64,000 bases of DNA. Origin: Desulforhabdus sp. TSK. GTDB lineage: Bacteria > Desulfobacterota > Syntrophobacteria > Syntrophobacterales > Syntrophobacteraceae. The stretch is from NCBI RefSeq assembly GCF_022836495.1, contig NZ_BQXM01000008.1, positions 1-64,000 on the forward strand, given 5' to 3'. Of this stretch, positions 7,599-15,262 are shown in pieces (position 1 is the stretch's first letter; the number at the start of each line of letters is the position of its first letter). Both the position numbers and the translations under genes were made by a program. The notes beneath the pieces are model-generated. The model had not been told where the DNA came from. It saw only the letters and a list, made by a program, of their open reading frames with translations, and made no database searches.

Positions 7599-8735
7599 AT
7601 GCTGATCAAAGGACCCGGAAGGTCCGGCAGTGCCGCACCGGTTTGCCTGGTCTGCGGAAAACAGATGACGGGAATCGGAGGCGGCCTGGAGGTCTGCCCG
7701 GAATGCATCAAGGACCGCTGGGAAGAAAGCCGGGAACGGGTCCTGGCCATCCACTCGCGGTCCCGAAAGGTGTTCGATCTCCCGATCGTTCCTCCGCGTG
7801 CGGAGGGAGGACTTTCCTGCAACCTCTGCCTGCACGAATGCCGCATGGGACGGGAGGACATAGGATATTGCGGCGTGCGCACGGGCGACAGGGCAGCCTT
7901 CCGGCGGGACGGACGTTCCATGGCGCGTGTTTCCTGCTATTACGACCCGCTTCCCACCAATTGCGTAGCCGACTGGGTCTGCCCGGGAGGAACAGGAGCC
8001 GGATATCCCCGGTTTGCCCATGACTGCGGAACGGAAGTGGGCTTTTACAATCTCGCGGTCTTCTTCGAGGGATGCAATTTCAATTGCCTCTATTGCCAGA
8101 ACTGGTCTTTCAAAAAGACGGGAGTCTCCCCAGGGGCATGGCGCTCCGTGGATTCCCTCGTGCAGGAAGTCAGCGGCGAAACCAGCTGCGTTTGTTTTTT
8201 CGGGGGAGACCCCATCCCGCAGCTGCCCTATGCCCTCCGGGCGGCGGAAGCCATGAAACGGTGCTGCGCCGGCCGAATCCTGCGCTTCTGCTGGGAAACC
8301 AACCTGAGCATGCACCCGGCCTGGCTCAAGCCCATGGCGCGCCTGTCATTGGAATCGGGGGGCTGCATCAAGGCGGACATCAAGGCGTGGAACCAGCGGA
8401 TTCACGAAGCGCTGTGCGGATGTGACAATCGGAGGGTGCTCGACAACTTCTCCAGGGCGGCCGAATGGGCTTCCCTGCGCCTGGAACCGCCTCTCCTCGT
8501 GGCCAGCACGGTCCTGGTTCCGGGCTATGTGGGTGAGGAGGAGGTCTATCGCATCGCCTCCTTCATCGCCGGCCACAGTCCGGACATCCCTTATGCCCTC
8601 CTGGCGTTCGCCCCCCATTTCTGCCTGGAAGATTTTCCCACGACGTCCCGGAACCAGGCTGAAGCCTGCCTCAATGCGGCGAAGGAAGCGGGCTTGCGGC
8701 GCGTGCGGTTGGGAAATCGTCATTTGATCCACTGA
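7599..8735 (+). CDS. Radical SAM protein, AmrS/PflA-like, in the hyp operon
   Basis: A 378-aa protein. The radical SAM cluster motif is at C159-x3-C163-x2-C166 (EGCNFNCLYCQNW), followed by FFGGDPIPQLPYAL, equivalent to the GGEP SAM-binding segment. Two extra cysteine motifs precede the barrel: a zinc-ribbon-like CLVCGK...CPECI near residues 10-35, and CNLCLHECRMG...GYCGVR near 73-93, which resembles the region before the radical SAM core in AmmeMemoRadiSam (AmrS) and PflX-type enzymes. The ATG at 7599 follows GAGG at 7590. It lies 62 bp after hypE on the same strand and ends facing ampG. The function is unknown; a role in hydrogenase maturation is inferred from position only. Confidence 0.75.
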   Translation: MLIKGPGRSGSAAPVCLVCGKQMTGIGGGLEVCPECIKDRWEESRERVLAIHSRSRKVFDLPIVPPRAEGGLSCNLCLHECRMGREDIGYCGVRTGDRAAFRRDGRSMARVSCYYDPLPTNCVADWVCPGGTGAGYPRFAHDCGTEVGFYNLAVFFEGCNFNCLYCQNWSFKKTGVSPGAWRSVDSLVQEVSGETSCVCFFGGDPIPQLPYALRAAEAMKRCCAGRILRFCWETNLSMHPAWLKPMARLSLESGGCIKADIKAWNQRIHEALCGCDNRRVLDNFSRAAEWASLRLEPPLLVASTVLVPGYVGEEEVYRIASFIAGHSPDIPYALLAFAPHFCLEDFPTTSRNQAEACLNAAKEAGLRRVRLGNRHLIH

Positions 8736-8751
8736 AAGCCTGCCCGAGCTA

Positions 8752-10020
8752 TCACCGCCCGGCACTCACCGGCTCGGCTTCCTTCTCGCCAAAACCCTTC
8801 CCAGCCCCCCCATTCCACGGAGCAAAACGTGGAAGCAGCAAAATGCCCGGAAGGGCTCCGAGCACACTCACGGCATAAAACTGAGCCCAACCCAGGGAAT
8901 TGACCATGTAGCCGGTGGGGACGCCGGCCAGGACCCGCGTGACGGCCATGAGGCTTGTCAGCAGGGCGTACTGGGTGGCGGAAAATTTCCTGTCGCACAG
9001 GCTCATCATGAAGGCGACGAAGGCCGCCGTGCCCATACCCCCGCAGATGTTCTCCAGGCCGATGGCCGCCACCATGACGGCGTAATGCTTTCCCACCAGG
9101 GCCAGTCCCGTGAAGGCCAGGTTTGAAAAGGCCTGGAGGAAGGCAAAGAGCCACAGGGCGCGGTTGATACCCATTTTGGCGATGATGCCGCCCCCGGCCA
9201 GGGTCCCCAGAATGGTGCTCAGCAGCCCGAAAGCCTTGTTCACTGTGCCCACGTCCGTTCGCGTAAACCCCAGCTCGAGGAGGAAAGGAGTGGTCATGGC
9301 TCCCGCGATGGCGTCTCCCAGCTTGTAGAGCATGATGAAGCAGAGCATTTCCACCGCCCCCGAGCGGCGGAAATAAGACGTCAGAGGTCCCCACACGGCT
9401 TCCTTCAGGCTCCGGGGAGCGATCGCTCTTTCCGTGGGCTCCGGCGCCCACAGGGTGAAGGCCGTGCAGAGGAGCATGATGCCCGCCATGAGCCCATACA
9501 CGACCCGCCAGGGAAGGTGATCCGACAGAATCATGGCGACGGCGCCGGAGACAATGAGGGCGATGCGGTATCCCACCACGGTTGTGGCGGCGCCCGCGCC
9601 CAGTTCCCGCTCCTTCAAGACGTCGGCGCGATAGGCATCGATGACGATGTCCTGGCTGGAGCTGAAAAACGCGATGGCCACCGCCAGGAAGGCCACCGCC
9701 CAGGGCATGGAGACGGGTGACGAGAGGCCCAAGGCCAGTATGCCCAGGGCCAGCAGGGTCTGCGTGATGAGAATCCATCCCCGGCGCCGGCCGAGAAAGG
9801 GCGGAGTGAAGCGGTCCATGAGGGGGGCCCACAAGACCTTCATGGTGTATGGCAGACCGACGAGAGAGAAAATGCCGATGAGGGCGAGATCGACCTTTTC
9901 GCTTGCCATCCATGCCTGGAGGGTGGAGGCTGTCAGGGCGAGGGGCAGCCCCGAAGAAAAGCCGAGACCGAGGAGGCTGAGCACCCGCCGATTGCCGTAA
10001 ACGCTGATCCAGTTGCGCAT
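8752..10020 (-). CDS. MFS transporter, AmpG-like muropeptide permease
   Basis: A 422-aa integral membrane protein with about 12 hydrophobic segments. Its N-terminus (VLSLLGLGFSSGLPLALTAS and TLQAWM) and the segment PYTMKVLWAPLMDRF are characteristic of AmpG, which imports anhydro-muropeptides from the periplasm for cell-wall recycling. Start 10020 (ATG, AGAGGA upstream) is preferred to an ATG at 10047, which would overlap the previous gene. It lies 7 bp downstream of the VIT/VWA gene, so both probably share a transcript. The transported substrate is inferred from the family. Confidence 0.8.
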   Translation of the reverse strand: MRNWISVYGNRRVLSLLGLGFSSGLPLALTASTLQAWMASEKVDLALIGIFSLVGLPYTMKVLWAPLMDRFTPPFLGRRRGWILITQTLLALGILALGLSSPVSMPWAVAFLAVAIAFFSSSQDIVIDAYRADVLKERELGAGAATTVVGYRIALIVSGAVAMILSDHLPWRVVYGLMAGIMLLCTAFTLWAPEPTERAIAPRSLKEAVWGPLTSYFRRSGAVEMLCFIMLYKLGDAIAGAMTTPFLLELGFTRTDVGTVNKAFGLLSTILGTLAGGGIIAKMGINRALWLFAFLQAFSNLAFTGLALVGKHYAVMVAAIGLENICGGMGTAAFVAFMMSLCDRKFSATQYALLTSLMAVTRVLAGVPTGYMVNSLGWAQFYAVSVLGALPGILLLPRFAPWNGGAGKGFGEKEAEPVSAGR

Positions 10021-10027
10021 GGAAAGT

Positions 10028-12418
10028 CTATTCCTCTGGAAGCCCAAAAATGAAGGGGTACGTGACTTCCGCAGTGTCTCCCTCCGTCAGGGAAGGGAAT
10101 TTCCAGGTTTTCAGGCGCTCCTTCAGGCAGGCCTCCAAATCTGTCGATGCCATCTCGCTGGAAATGATCTGAACCTTCCGAACGGTTCCTTTGGCATCCA
10201 GCTCAAACTTCAAGATCATCCCGCCCTTGAGGGAGGGATCCTTCCGCAGGGCGATCTCGTAGCACTTTTCCATTTCAGGGAGATGCCGACGCACCGTTTC
10301 TACCACGGCTTCACGCGAAAGCCCTCGAGATACGGTCATTTCCTCGTTGACCTCATGGACTGAGCCCCGGCCCGGGATGGGCATGCCTTCGTTTTCCTTT
10401 CCCTTGAGGTCTGCTTTGGCTCCATGAGGTGTCGGAGGAGTTTTCTCCATGGCGAGCATGCTCCGGGGAGCGGCAACCTGCATGGAGCGCCCCAATGCCA
10501 GGTCGGAAACCCCTTCGGGCAGGGGCAGCGGCTGCTGGACAGTCGTACCAGGGTCCCCGGTGCGCCGGACCAGGGTGTCCACGGCCACGAAGGAGGTGTA
10601 GGCGGTCAGCAGATGGTACCGTAGCCCCAGCTCCCGCACCGTGGCAACCCGCCCGTCGTCGGGCTGGATGCGGTTGTAATCCGAAAGGGTTGCGATACGC
10701 TGCCTGGTCCACAGGTAGCGGAGGGGAGCGTTCACGTCAAGAGGCTGCACCGCGCCGACATCCACCGCCTGGGTAAATTTCTGCTTGCCCGCATGCCCCT
10801 CTAGAGTGATCCTGCCACGGGGGTCTCCCCGCCATTTGCCGAAGACCGTCACCGGCCGTTCCGCCAGGACGTCCGGAATGGCGGGCGGCTCCACCTCGTA
10901 GGCCTGAAATCCGCCGGTGTCCATGCGGATTCCCGTCAAGAGAGGCGCTTCGATGTATTTGCGAAATTTTTCAGCCTGGCCGGCGGCCTGCTCCGGCTTC
11001 GTCACCACGAAGGGCTCTCCCATGCCGGCGCGCGCCATGCCTTCGATGATGAAGCGGTTGACGCTGGACCCGATGCCGAAGGCAAAGAGATTGGCCTTTC
11101 CCAGACTGCTGCGAATGAGATCGAAGCTTTCCGTTTCCACATTGACGAAACCGTCCGTTGCAATGACGATGGAACGGGAATGGCCTTCGGATTTCGGCAG
11201 GGCGAGGGCCCGCTGAAGGGCCGGAAGGAGCTCCGTTCCTCCTCCGCCTCGTTGCTCAGAGATGACTTGCAGAGCTCGCCCGATATTCTCTTCCGTGGCG
11301 GAGAGGGACTTTTCCGACAGCAGGGACGAGCCTCCCGCGAACAGGAGCACATTGAACCGGTCTGCCGGGCGTAAATGACTGAGCAGGTCTTTCATGAGCT
11401 GCTTGGAAATGTCGAGGGGGAATCCGTGCATGGAGCCGGACACATCCACGATGAAAATGTATTCGCGGGGAGGGATCGCATCGGGGGTGATGCGTTTGGG
11501 AGGCTGCACCATGAGGAGGAAGAAATTTTCAGTTTCTCCCTTGTAGAGCAGCAAGCCCGAAGCGATCTTTTCCCCGGCCAGTTTGTACCTGACGATAAAA
11601 TCCCGGTTGCCCGAAGATTTTTCCTCGTTTGCCAGCTGGATGACGGCGAGGGATGGGCTCTCGTATCGGGTGGACACTTTGTGAGAGGGACAGGTCACCT
11701 CCTGGAGCCGCAGACCCGTGGAGAGGCTTACCTGCACATCGAAGGTGTAGGAAGCCGGTTCTCCCTGGTGCAGGTAGGGATTATCTACCCATTTTTCCGA
11801 GGAGGAGGATGGCGATGATGACGTCAAGGGAGCCGGTGGCTCGGACGGATGCGTGTAACGGGGACCCACGACGGTGGGGTAGACGAATTCGTAAATTCCG
11901 TCGGTGGGAGAGAGAAATTCCGTGTAGCTCAGCTCCACGCGAATGATGTCTCCGGGAAGGATATTGGCGACATTCATCTGGAAAACATTGGGCCGCTGTT
12001 CTTCCAGGAGGGAGGCGCTCTTGCCCTCCTGTTTGGCCGTTTCGTATTCGCGCCGCGCTTCTTCGCGTTCGCGGATCTGGGCCGTGATGGTCCGTTCCCC
12101 GATGGTCATCTTCATTCCGTAAACAGCCGCCCGTGTCGACGCAGGGAAGACATACAGCGCTTCCAGGGGCTTTTTGCCTTCATTCTTGTAGACCTGGGTC
12201 ACCCGGACGTCGGCGATGACCCCAGCGATGTTCACCTGCGCCGACGTGGACTGCAGGGGCATTTGGTCGACGGCGGGGTCGTCGCTCTTGACGAAAAAAT
12301 AGGGTGACAGGGTCTTGTCCGCCTGTTCCAGTTGATCCGCGGCACATGCACCATGTGCTGCCAGGATCGAGCACAGGAACAGGAGCCCCGCCAATGCTGT
12401 ATGGAGAAAGCGTCTCAT
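10028..12418 (-). CDS. Secreted VIT-VWA protein with AgmX/PglI C-terminal domain
   Basis: A 796-aa exported protein. It has a signal peptide (1-27, hydrophobic core LAGLLFLCSILAAHG), a VIT domain (about 36-165, VRVTQVYKNEGKKPLEALYVFP), and a von Willebrand A domain (about 318-500) with an intact MIDAS motif (DVSGSMHG). The C-terminus (about 700-796) has the AgmX/PglI form (MEKCYEIALRKDPSLKGG, GTVRKVQI), a fold found in gliding and TonB-like envelope proteins. VIT/VWA proteins act in metal-dependent protein binding; there is no LPxTG sortase signal. The ATG at 12418 is preceded by GGGAGAAGAAA. Partnered with ampG it suggests a cell-envelope role, which is inference. Confidence 0.8.
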   Translation of the reverse strand: MRRFLHTALAGLLFLCSILAAHGACAADQLEQADKTLSPYFFVKSDDPAVDQMPLQSTSAQVNIAGVIADVRVTQVYKNEGKKPLEALYVFPASTRAAVYGMKMTIGERTITAQIREREEARREYETAKQEGKSASLLEEQRPNVFQMNVANILPGDIIRVELSYTEFLSPTDGIYEFVYPTVVGPRYTHPSEPPAPLTSSSPSSSSEKWVDNPYLHQGEPASYTFDVQVSLSTGLRLQEVTCPSHKVSTRYESPSLAVIQLANEEKSSGNRDFIVRYKLAGEKIASGLLLYKGETENFFLLMVQPPKRITPDAIPPREYIFIVDVSGSMHGFPLDISKQLMKDLLSHLRPADRFNVLLFAGGSSLLSEKSLSATEENIGRALQVISEQRGGGGTELLPALQRALALPKSEGHSRSIVIATDGFVNVETESFDLIRSSLGKANLFAFGIGSSVNRFIIEGMARAGMGEPFVVTKPEQAAGQAEKFRKYIEAPLLTGIRMDTGGFQAYEVEPPAIPDVLAERPVTVFGKWRGDPRGRITLEGHAGKQKFTQAVDVGAVQPLDVNAPLRYLWTRQRIATLSDYNRIQPDDGRVATVRELGLRYHLLTAYTSFVAVDTLVRRTGDPGTTVQQPLPLPEGVSDLALGRSMQVAAPRSMLAMEKTPPTPHGAKADLKGKENEGMPIPGRGSVHEVNEEMTVSRGLSREAVVETVRRHLPEMEKCYEIALRKDPSLKGGMILKFELDAKGTVRKVQIISSEMASTDLEACLKERLKTWKFPSLTEGDTAEVTYPFIFGLPEE

Positions 12419-12513
12419 TTTCTTCTCCCTCTGTGTGTGAAAGGTCAAATCCAAGGCAAACAATCCAATGGGGATGATAGGAGCAAAAGCTTTGCCAGCC
12501 CGGAAAAAGAGGT

Positions 12514-12759
12514 TCACCCAAAGCTGACGTGCCTGCTCAAGACAGTCGGCCGGTCGAGCTCCAGAACGAGAGGCTCGATGCGCTGCAGCTCCGCAATATT
12601 CCAATGGGGGTCTTCCTGGATCAGTTCCAGGGCCTCCTCCCGGGATGACGCCAGGACGATGACTTCGGCGTGCATGTAGTTGTCCTGATAAATATGAGGC
12701 TCATCAAACATGGACCAGCTGGAAAATTTCTTGCTGTGGCGCCAGATATAGATATTCAT
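12514..12759 (-). CDS. Small protein of unknown function
   Basis: An 81-aa protein with a codon pattern and composition like a real gene: an N-terminal aromatic, basic stretch (MNIYIWRHSKKF) and a region with the HAEVIVLASSREEALELI pattern seen in many small alpha/beta proteins that end in a conserved helix. I do not recognise the family. The ATG at 12759 has only a weak GGA upstream. It is divergent from the nuclease gene and 95 bp upstream of the VIT/VWA gene on the same strand. A longer in-frame extension upstream would run through the nuclease promoter and is unlikely. Confidence 0.5.
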   Translation of the reverse strand: MNIYIWRHSKKFSSWSMFDEPHIYQDNYMHAEVIVLASSREEALELIQEDPHWNIAELQRIEPLVLELDRPTVLSRHVSFG

Positions 12760-12784
12760 AGGATATTTCCAATTCCGGGTTTTC

Positions 12785-12812
12785 TTGAATTTTGCAGGAA
12801 TCCCGCTAAAAT
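12785..12812 (+). promoter_or_regulatory. Predicted sigma70-type promoter of the nuclease gene
   Basis: TTGAAT at 12785-12790 and TAAAAT at 12807-12812 are separated by 16 bp (4/6 and 5/6 matches to the -35 and -10 consensus). The predicted transcript starts near 12819, about 55 bases before the ATG at 12874. It lies in the divergent gap between the 81-aa gene and the nuclease. Confidence 0.5.
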
Positions 12813-12873
12813 CATTTTTATTCGTCAAAGACCCTGCTTTCTGTTTCTTCCAAAGGACAAGGTATTTCAGCCC

Positions 12874-13548
12874 ATGATGCTTCGGAGCACGTGCCTTGCG
12901 GTGATCGCTGCGTTTCTTATACTCCTTCCCTGCAGCGGGTGGGGGGAAAACCCGCGCATCGACGTCAAAGATGGAGATTCCTTTGCCATCCGCACCTCCC
13001 ATGGCGAAAAAGAGGTGAGGCTCTACGGCGTCGACGCACCGGAATGGGACCAGGATTTCAGCGAGGAATCGAAAGCTCTTCTTACCCGGCTTCTTTCCAG
13101 GGGTGAATTGAAAATCGAGCCGATGGATGTGGATCAGTTCGGACGTACGGTTGGGGTGGTCACCGCTGATGGCCGCTGCCTGAATGAAGAAATGGTCCGG
13201 GCCGGTCTCGCATGGGTCTTCACGCGCTACTGCCACCAGCCGTTCTGTCGACAGTGGTACCGGCTGCAGGAAGAGGCCCGAACCGCCGGGCGGGGTCTCT
13301 GGTCAGCAAAGAATCCGATGCCGCCGTGGGAATACCGGCGCGAAGAAAAGGCAGAGTCCCCCGGTTCAAAAACAGGGGAGAAAACGGTTTTCAGCGGATT
13401 GGCTCCCTACCACGGCAACACCTCCAGCCGGGTTTTTCACGAGCGCGACTGCGACCAGTACAACTGCAAGCGCTGCACGGCAAATTTCTGGACCCGTGAC
13501 GCCGCCCTGAGAGCCGGCTATCGACCGTGCAAGAGCTGTAATCCGTAG
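12874..13548 (+). CDS. Exported staphylococcal-nuclease-like protein with Ada-type zinc tail
   Basis: A 224-aa protein with an N-terminal hydrophobic export signal (about 1-22), an SNase/TNase OB-fold domain (about 28-155) and a C-terminal metal-binding module. Catalytic residues match micrococcal nuclease: R49 and E57 in VRLYGVDAPE, and R91 in DQFGRTVGVV. The last 45 residues (FHERDCDQYNCKRC ... GYRPCKSCNP) resemble the Ada N-terminal zinc domain, with four cysteines. The start is the first of two adjacent ATGs (12874, 12877). It should cut nucleic acid outside the cytoplasm; the zinc tail may bind DNA, which is inference. Confidence 0.8.
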   Translation: MMLRSTCLAVIAAFLILLPCSGWGENPRIDVKDGDSFAIRTSHGEKEVRLYGVDAPEWDQDFSEESKALLTRLLSRGELKIEPMDVDQFGRTVGVVTADGRCLNEEMVRAGLAWVFTRYCHQPFCRQWYRLQEEARTAGRGLWSAKNPMPPWEYRREEKAESPGSKTGEKTVFSGLAPYHGNTSSRVFHERDCDQYNCKRCTANFWTRDAALRAGYRPCKSCNP

Positions 13549-13650
13549 CCCGGTATGAGGATTCCCCCTGTGTGTTTGAACAAAAGGCTTTGTTTTCGCT
13601 GAATCGTTTTTATATACCATTACCGCATTTGGACCGGAAAGGAGTTTCCC

Positions 13651-14631
13651 GTGAAAGTGGAGAAGGTTGCGAATGGATTCTGCATGTCCCTGCCCTCAAT
13701 TCCCATGTTGCTAGTCGCTTTAGGTTTTTGCCTCTCGTGGGGCGCGATGCCGTCGGAAGCGGCGGCCGACCGTTTCTTCATGATGGGGGACGGGCGACTC
13801 GCTATTGAGAACATGCATGACGGGAGTTACGCGGAAGTGAGCATCCTCAACGCCGATGGGTCTCTCAATGAAGCCGGCCTGAGAAAAATCGATGAGGTGT
13901 TCGGTTTTCCAACCTCTGAAAAAGGGGAGCATATTTCCCCCCGACTCCTGTTCATGCTGGACTATTTTACCGATCTTGCCGGGCCTGGAAAGACGATCCA
14001 TATGATCTCCGGCTACCGCAGCCCCGAATACAACAACAAACTGAGAGACAAGGGCGCCAATGCGGCCAGGACCAGCCAGCATCTGGACGGGATGGCCCTG
14101 GATTTTTACCTGGACGGGGTGGACGGGAAGGAGTTGTGGGAGCTCATTCGAAACCGGGATTGCTGTGGGGTGGGGCATTACGGAGGCAAGTCCATTCACC
14201 TGGATTCCGGAAAGCCGAGGTTCTGGGAAGCGGCGACCTCAAAAGTGAGAACCACCGAAAGCGAGCAGAACCGCCGCATTTACCTGACCACGGATTACGA
14301 CCGTTACAGGATCGGCGACCCGCTGCGCCTTTCTTTTTCCTCGGTGAGTGATTTTGGGTTTGGGGTCAAGCCCACCGTGACTTTCCTGGCGGATTCGGGC
14401 GAAGAGAAAACCGTGGCGGAAGCACGCCTGGAGACCGCCGCCGAGGCCGATTGCTCCATGGTTGACGACCGCAGGGCTGCCCGCTTCATGAATCTCACGG
14501 TGCCGGCGCAGCTGCGTCCGGGGCGATACCGCATCAAAGTGGAATTCTGCAGGAGTCCCTTTCCGACCATGCCGGGGTCCGTCGTCTCCAACACGGTGGA
14601 AATAATGGAAATAATGCGTCCGGGTGCATGA
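13651..14631 (+). CDS. Exported DUF882/YcbK-like M15 peptidase with beta-rich C-terminus
   Basis: A 326-aa exported protein: signal peptide (about 1-38), then an M15A/DUF882 domain (about 75-200). It has the zinc-ligand pattern SQHLDGMALDF (H and D) and SIHLDSG (H), and the SGYRSPEYN motif of peptidoglycan-active YcbK/D-Ala-D-Ala peptidases. Residues 210-326 form a separate beta-rich, Ig-like segment not needed for catalysis. The GTG at 13651 is chosen because AAGGAG lies eight bases upstream. A role in cell-wall turnover is inferred from the family. Confidence 0.75.
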   Translation: MKVEKVANGFCMSLPSIPMLLVALGFCLSWGAMPSEAAADRFFMMGDGRLAIENMHDGSYAEVSILNADGSLNEAGLRKIDEVFGFPTSEKGEHISPRLLFMLDYFTDLAGPGKTIHMISGYRSPEYNNKLRDKGANAARTSQHLDGMALDFYLDGVDGKELWELIRNRDCCGVGHYGGKSIHLDSGKPRFWEAATSKVRTTESEQNRRIYLTTDYDRYRIGDPLRLSFSSVSDFGFGVKPTVTFLADSGEEKTVAEARLETAAEADCSMVDDRRAARFMNLTVPAQLRPGRYRIKVEFCRSPFPTMPGSVVSNTVEIMEIMRPGA

Positions 14632-14731
14632 AGCTTACATCCGGGCACTGCTGCAACGGGGGCTTTTCTCCAGGGGGGAGCCGCTCTCTGTATACCCCAA
14701 ACGGATGGGATCCTGACTTACTGATGATCCG

Positions 14732-14802
14732 GTAGGAGCGGCTTCCAGCCGCGACAGAAGTAGTCGGCTCCCCATAAAATCGCGGCTGGAAGCCGCTCCT
14801 AC
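14732..14802. repeat. REP-like perfect inverted repeat, GTAGGAGCGGC family, copy 1
   Basis: Two perfectly complementary 23-nt arms (14732-14754 and 14780-14802) are separated by 25 nt. The arms begin GTAGGAGCGGCTTCC and end in the palindromic CGCGA. No T-run follows, so it is not a classical terminator. The rest of the 304-bp gap between the M15 peptidase and the zinc-ribbon gene holds nothing else I recognise. A second copy with the same outer sequence is at 26021-26081. Confidence 0.85.
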
Positions 14803-14935
14803 ACAAGTCAACATTTTAACCATTTGCAGTACAACACTCAGAACCTACGAAAGCGATGGATTGGGCCGGGAAGCCTCTCCCACCGCTTCGGAGGAAACGC
14901 TGCCCCGTTGTAGCCTCAAGACATTCGGGATCGCT

Positions 14936-15115
14936 CTATTCATCGAAATCAATGATCATGTCCGCTTCATTGCCGCAAACGGTGCATTTGTGGGTCTCTT
15001 TTTGCTTCTTTTTGATCTTGCCCTCTTCCTCGACATCGATCAACTGGCAAGTTACGACCATTTCAGCTTCGTTGCCGCAATTTGTGCAAGTGCACATCTC
15101 TCTCTTTTCAGCCAT
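14936..15115 (-). CDS. 59-aa double zinc-ribbon protein
   Basis: A very short gene encoding 59 residues: MAEKREMCTCTNCGNEAEM, then VTCQLIDVEEEGKIKKKQKE, then THKCTVCGNEADMIIDFDE. Cysteines at 8, 10, 13 and 24 and at 44 and 47 form two CxxCGNEA(E/D)M repeats, suggesting one zinc-ribbon or rubredoxin-like site. The ATG at 15115 has GAGGAGTGAGG upstream and the frame ends in TAG at 14936. It lies downstream of and on the same strand as the glycosyltransferase genes, with a 147-bp gap. The family is unrecognised; the strong Shine-Dalgarno and repeat-like cysteine pattern support a real gene. Confidence 0.75.
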   Translation of the reverse strand: MAEKREMCTCTNCGNEAEMVVTCQLIDVEEEGKIKKKQKETHKCTVCGNEADMIIDFDE

Positions 15116-15262
15116 CTTACCTCACTCCTCTCTATCAAAACTGAGCTTACCAAAGGTCATTGTCACGACATTGAATATAAAAATACTATAATATCCGATC
15201 ACTAAAATCAAACGCCATCTTCCGCCCGCAGATACGGACTTGAACTGGGATCCGGCGTTGCC

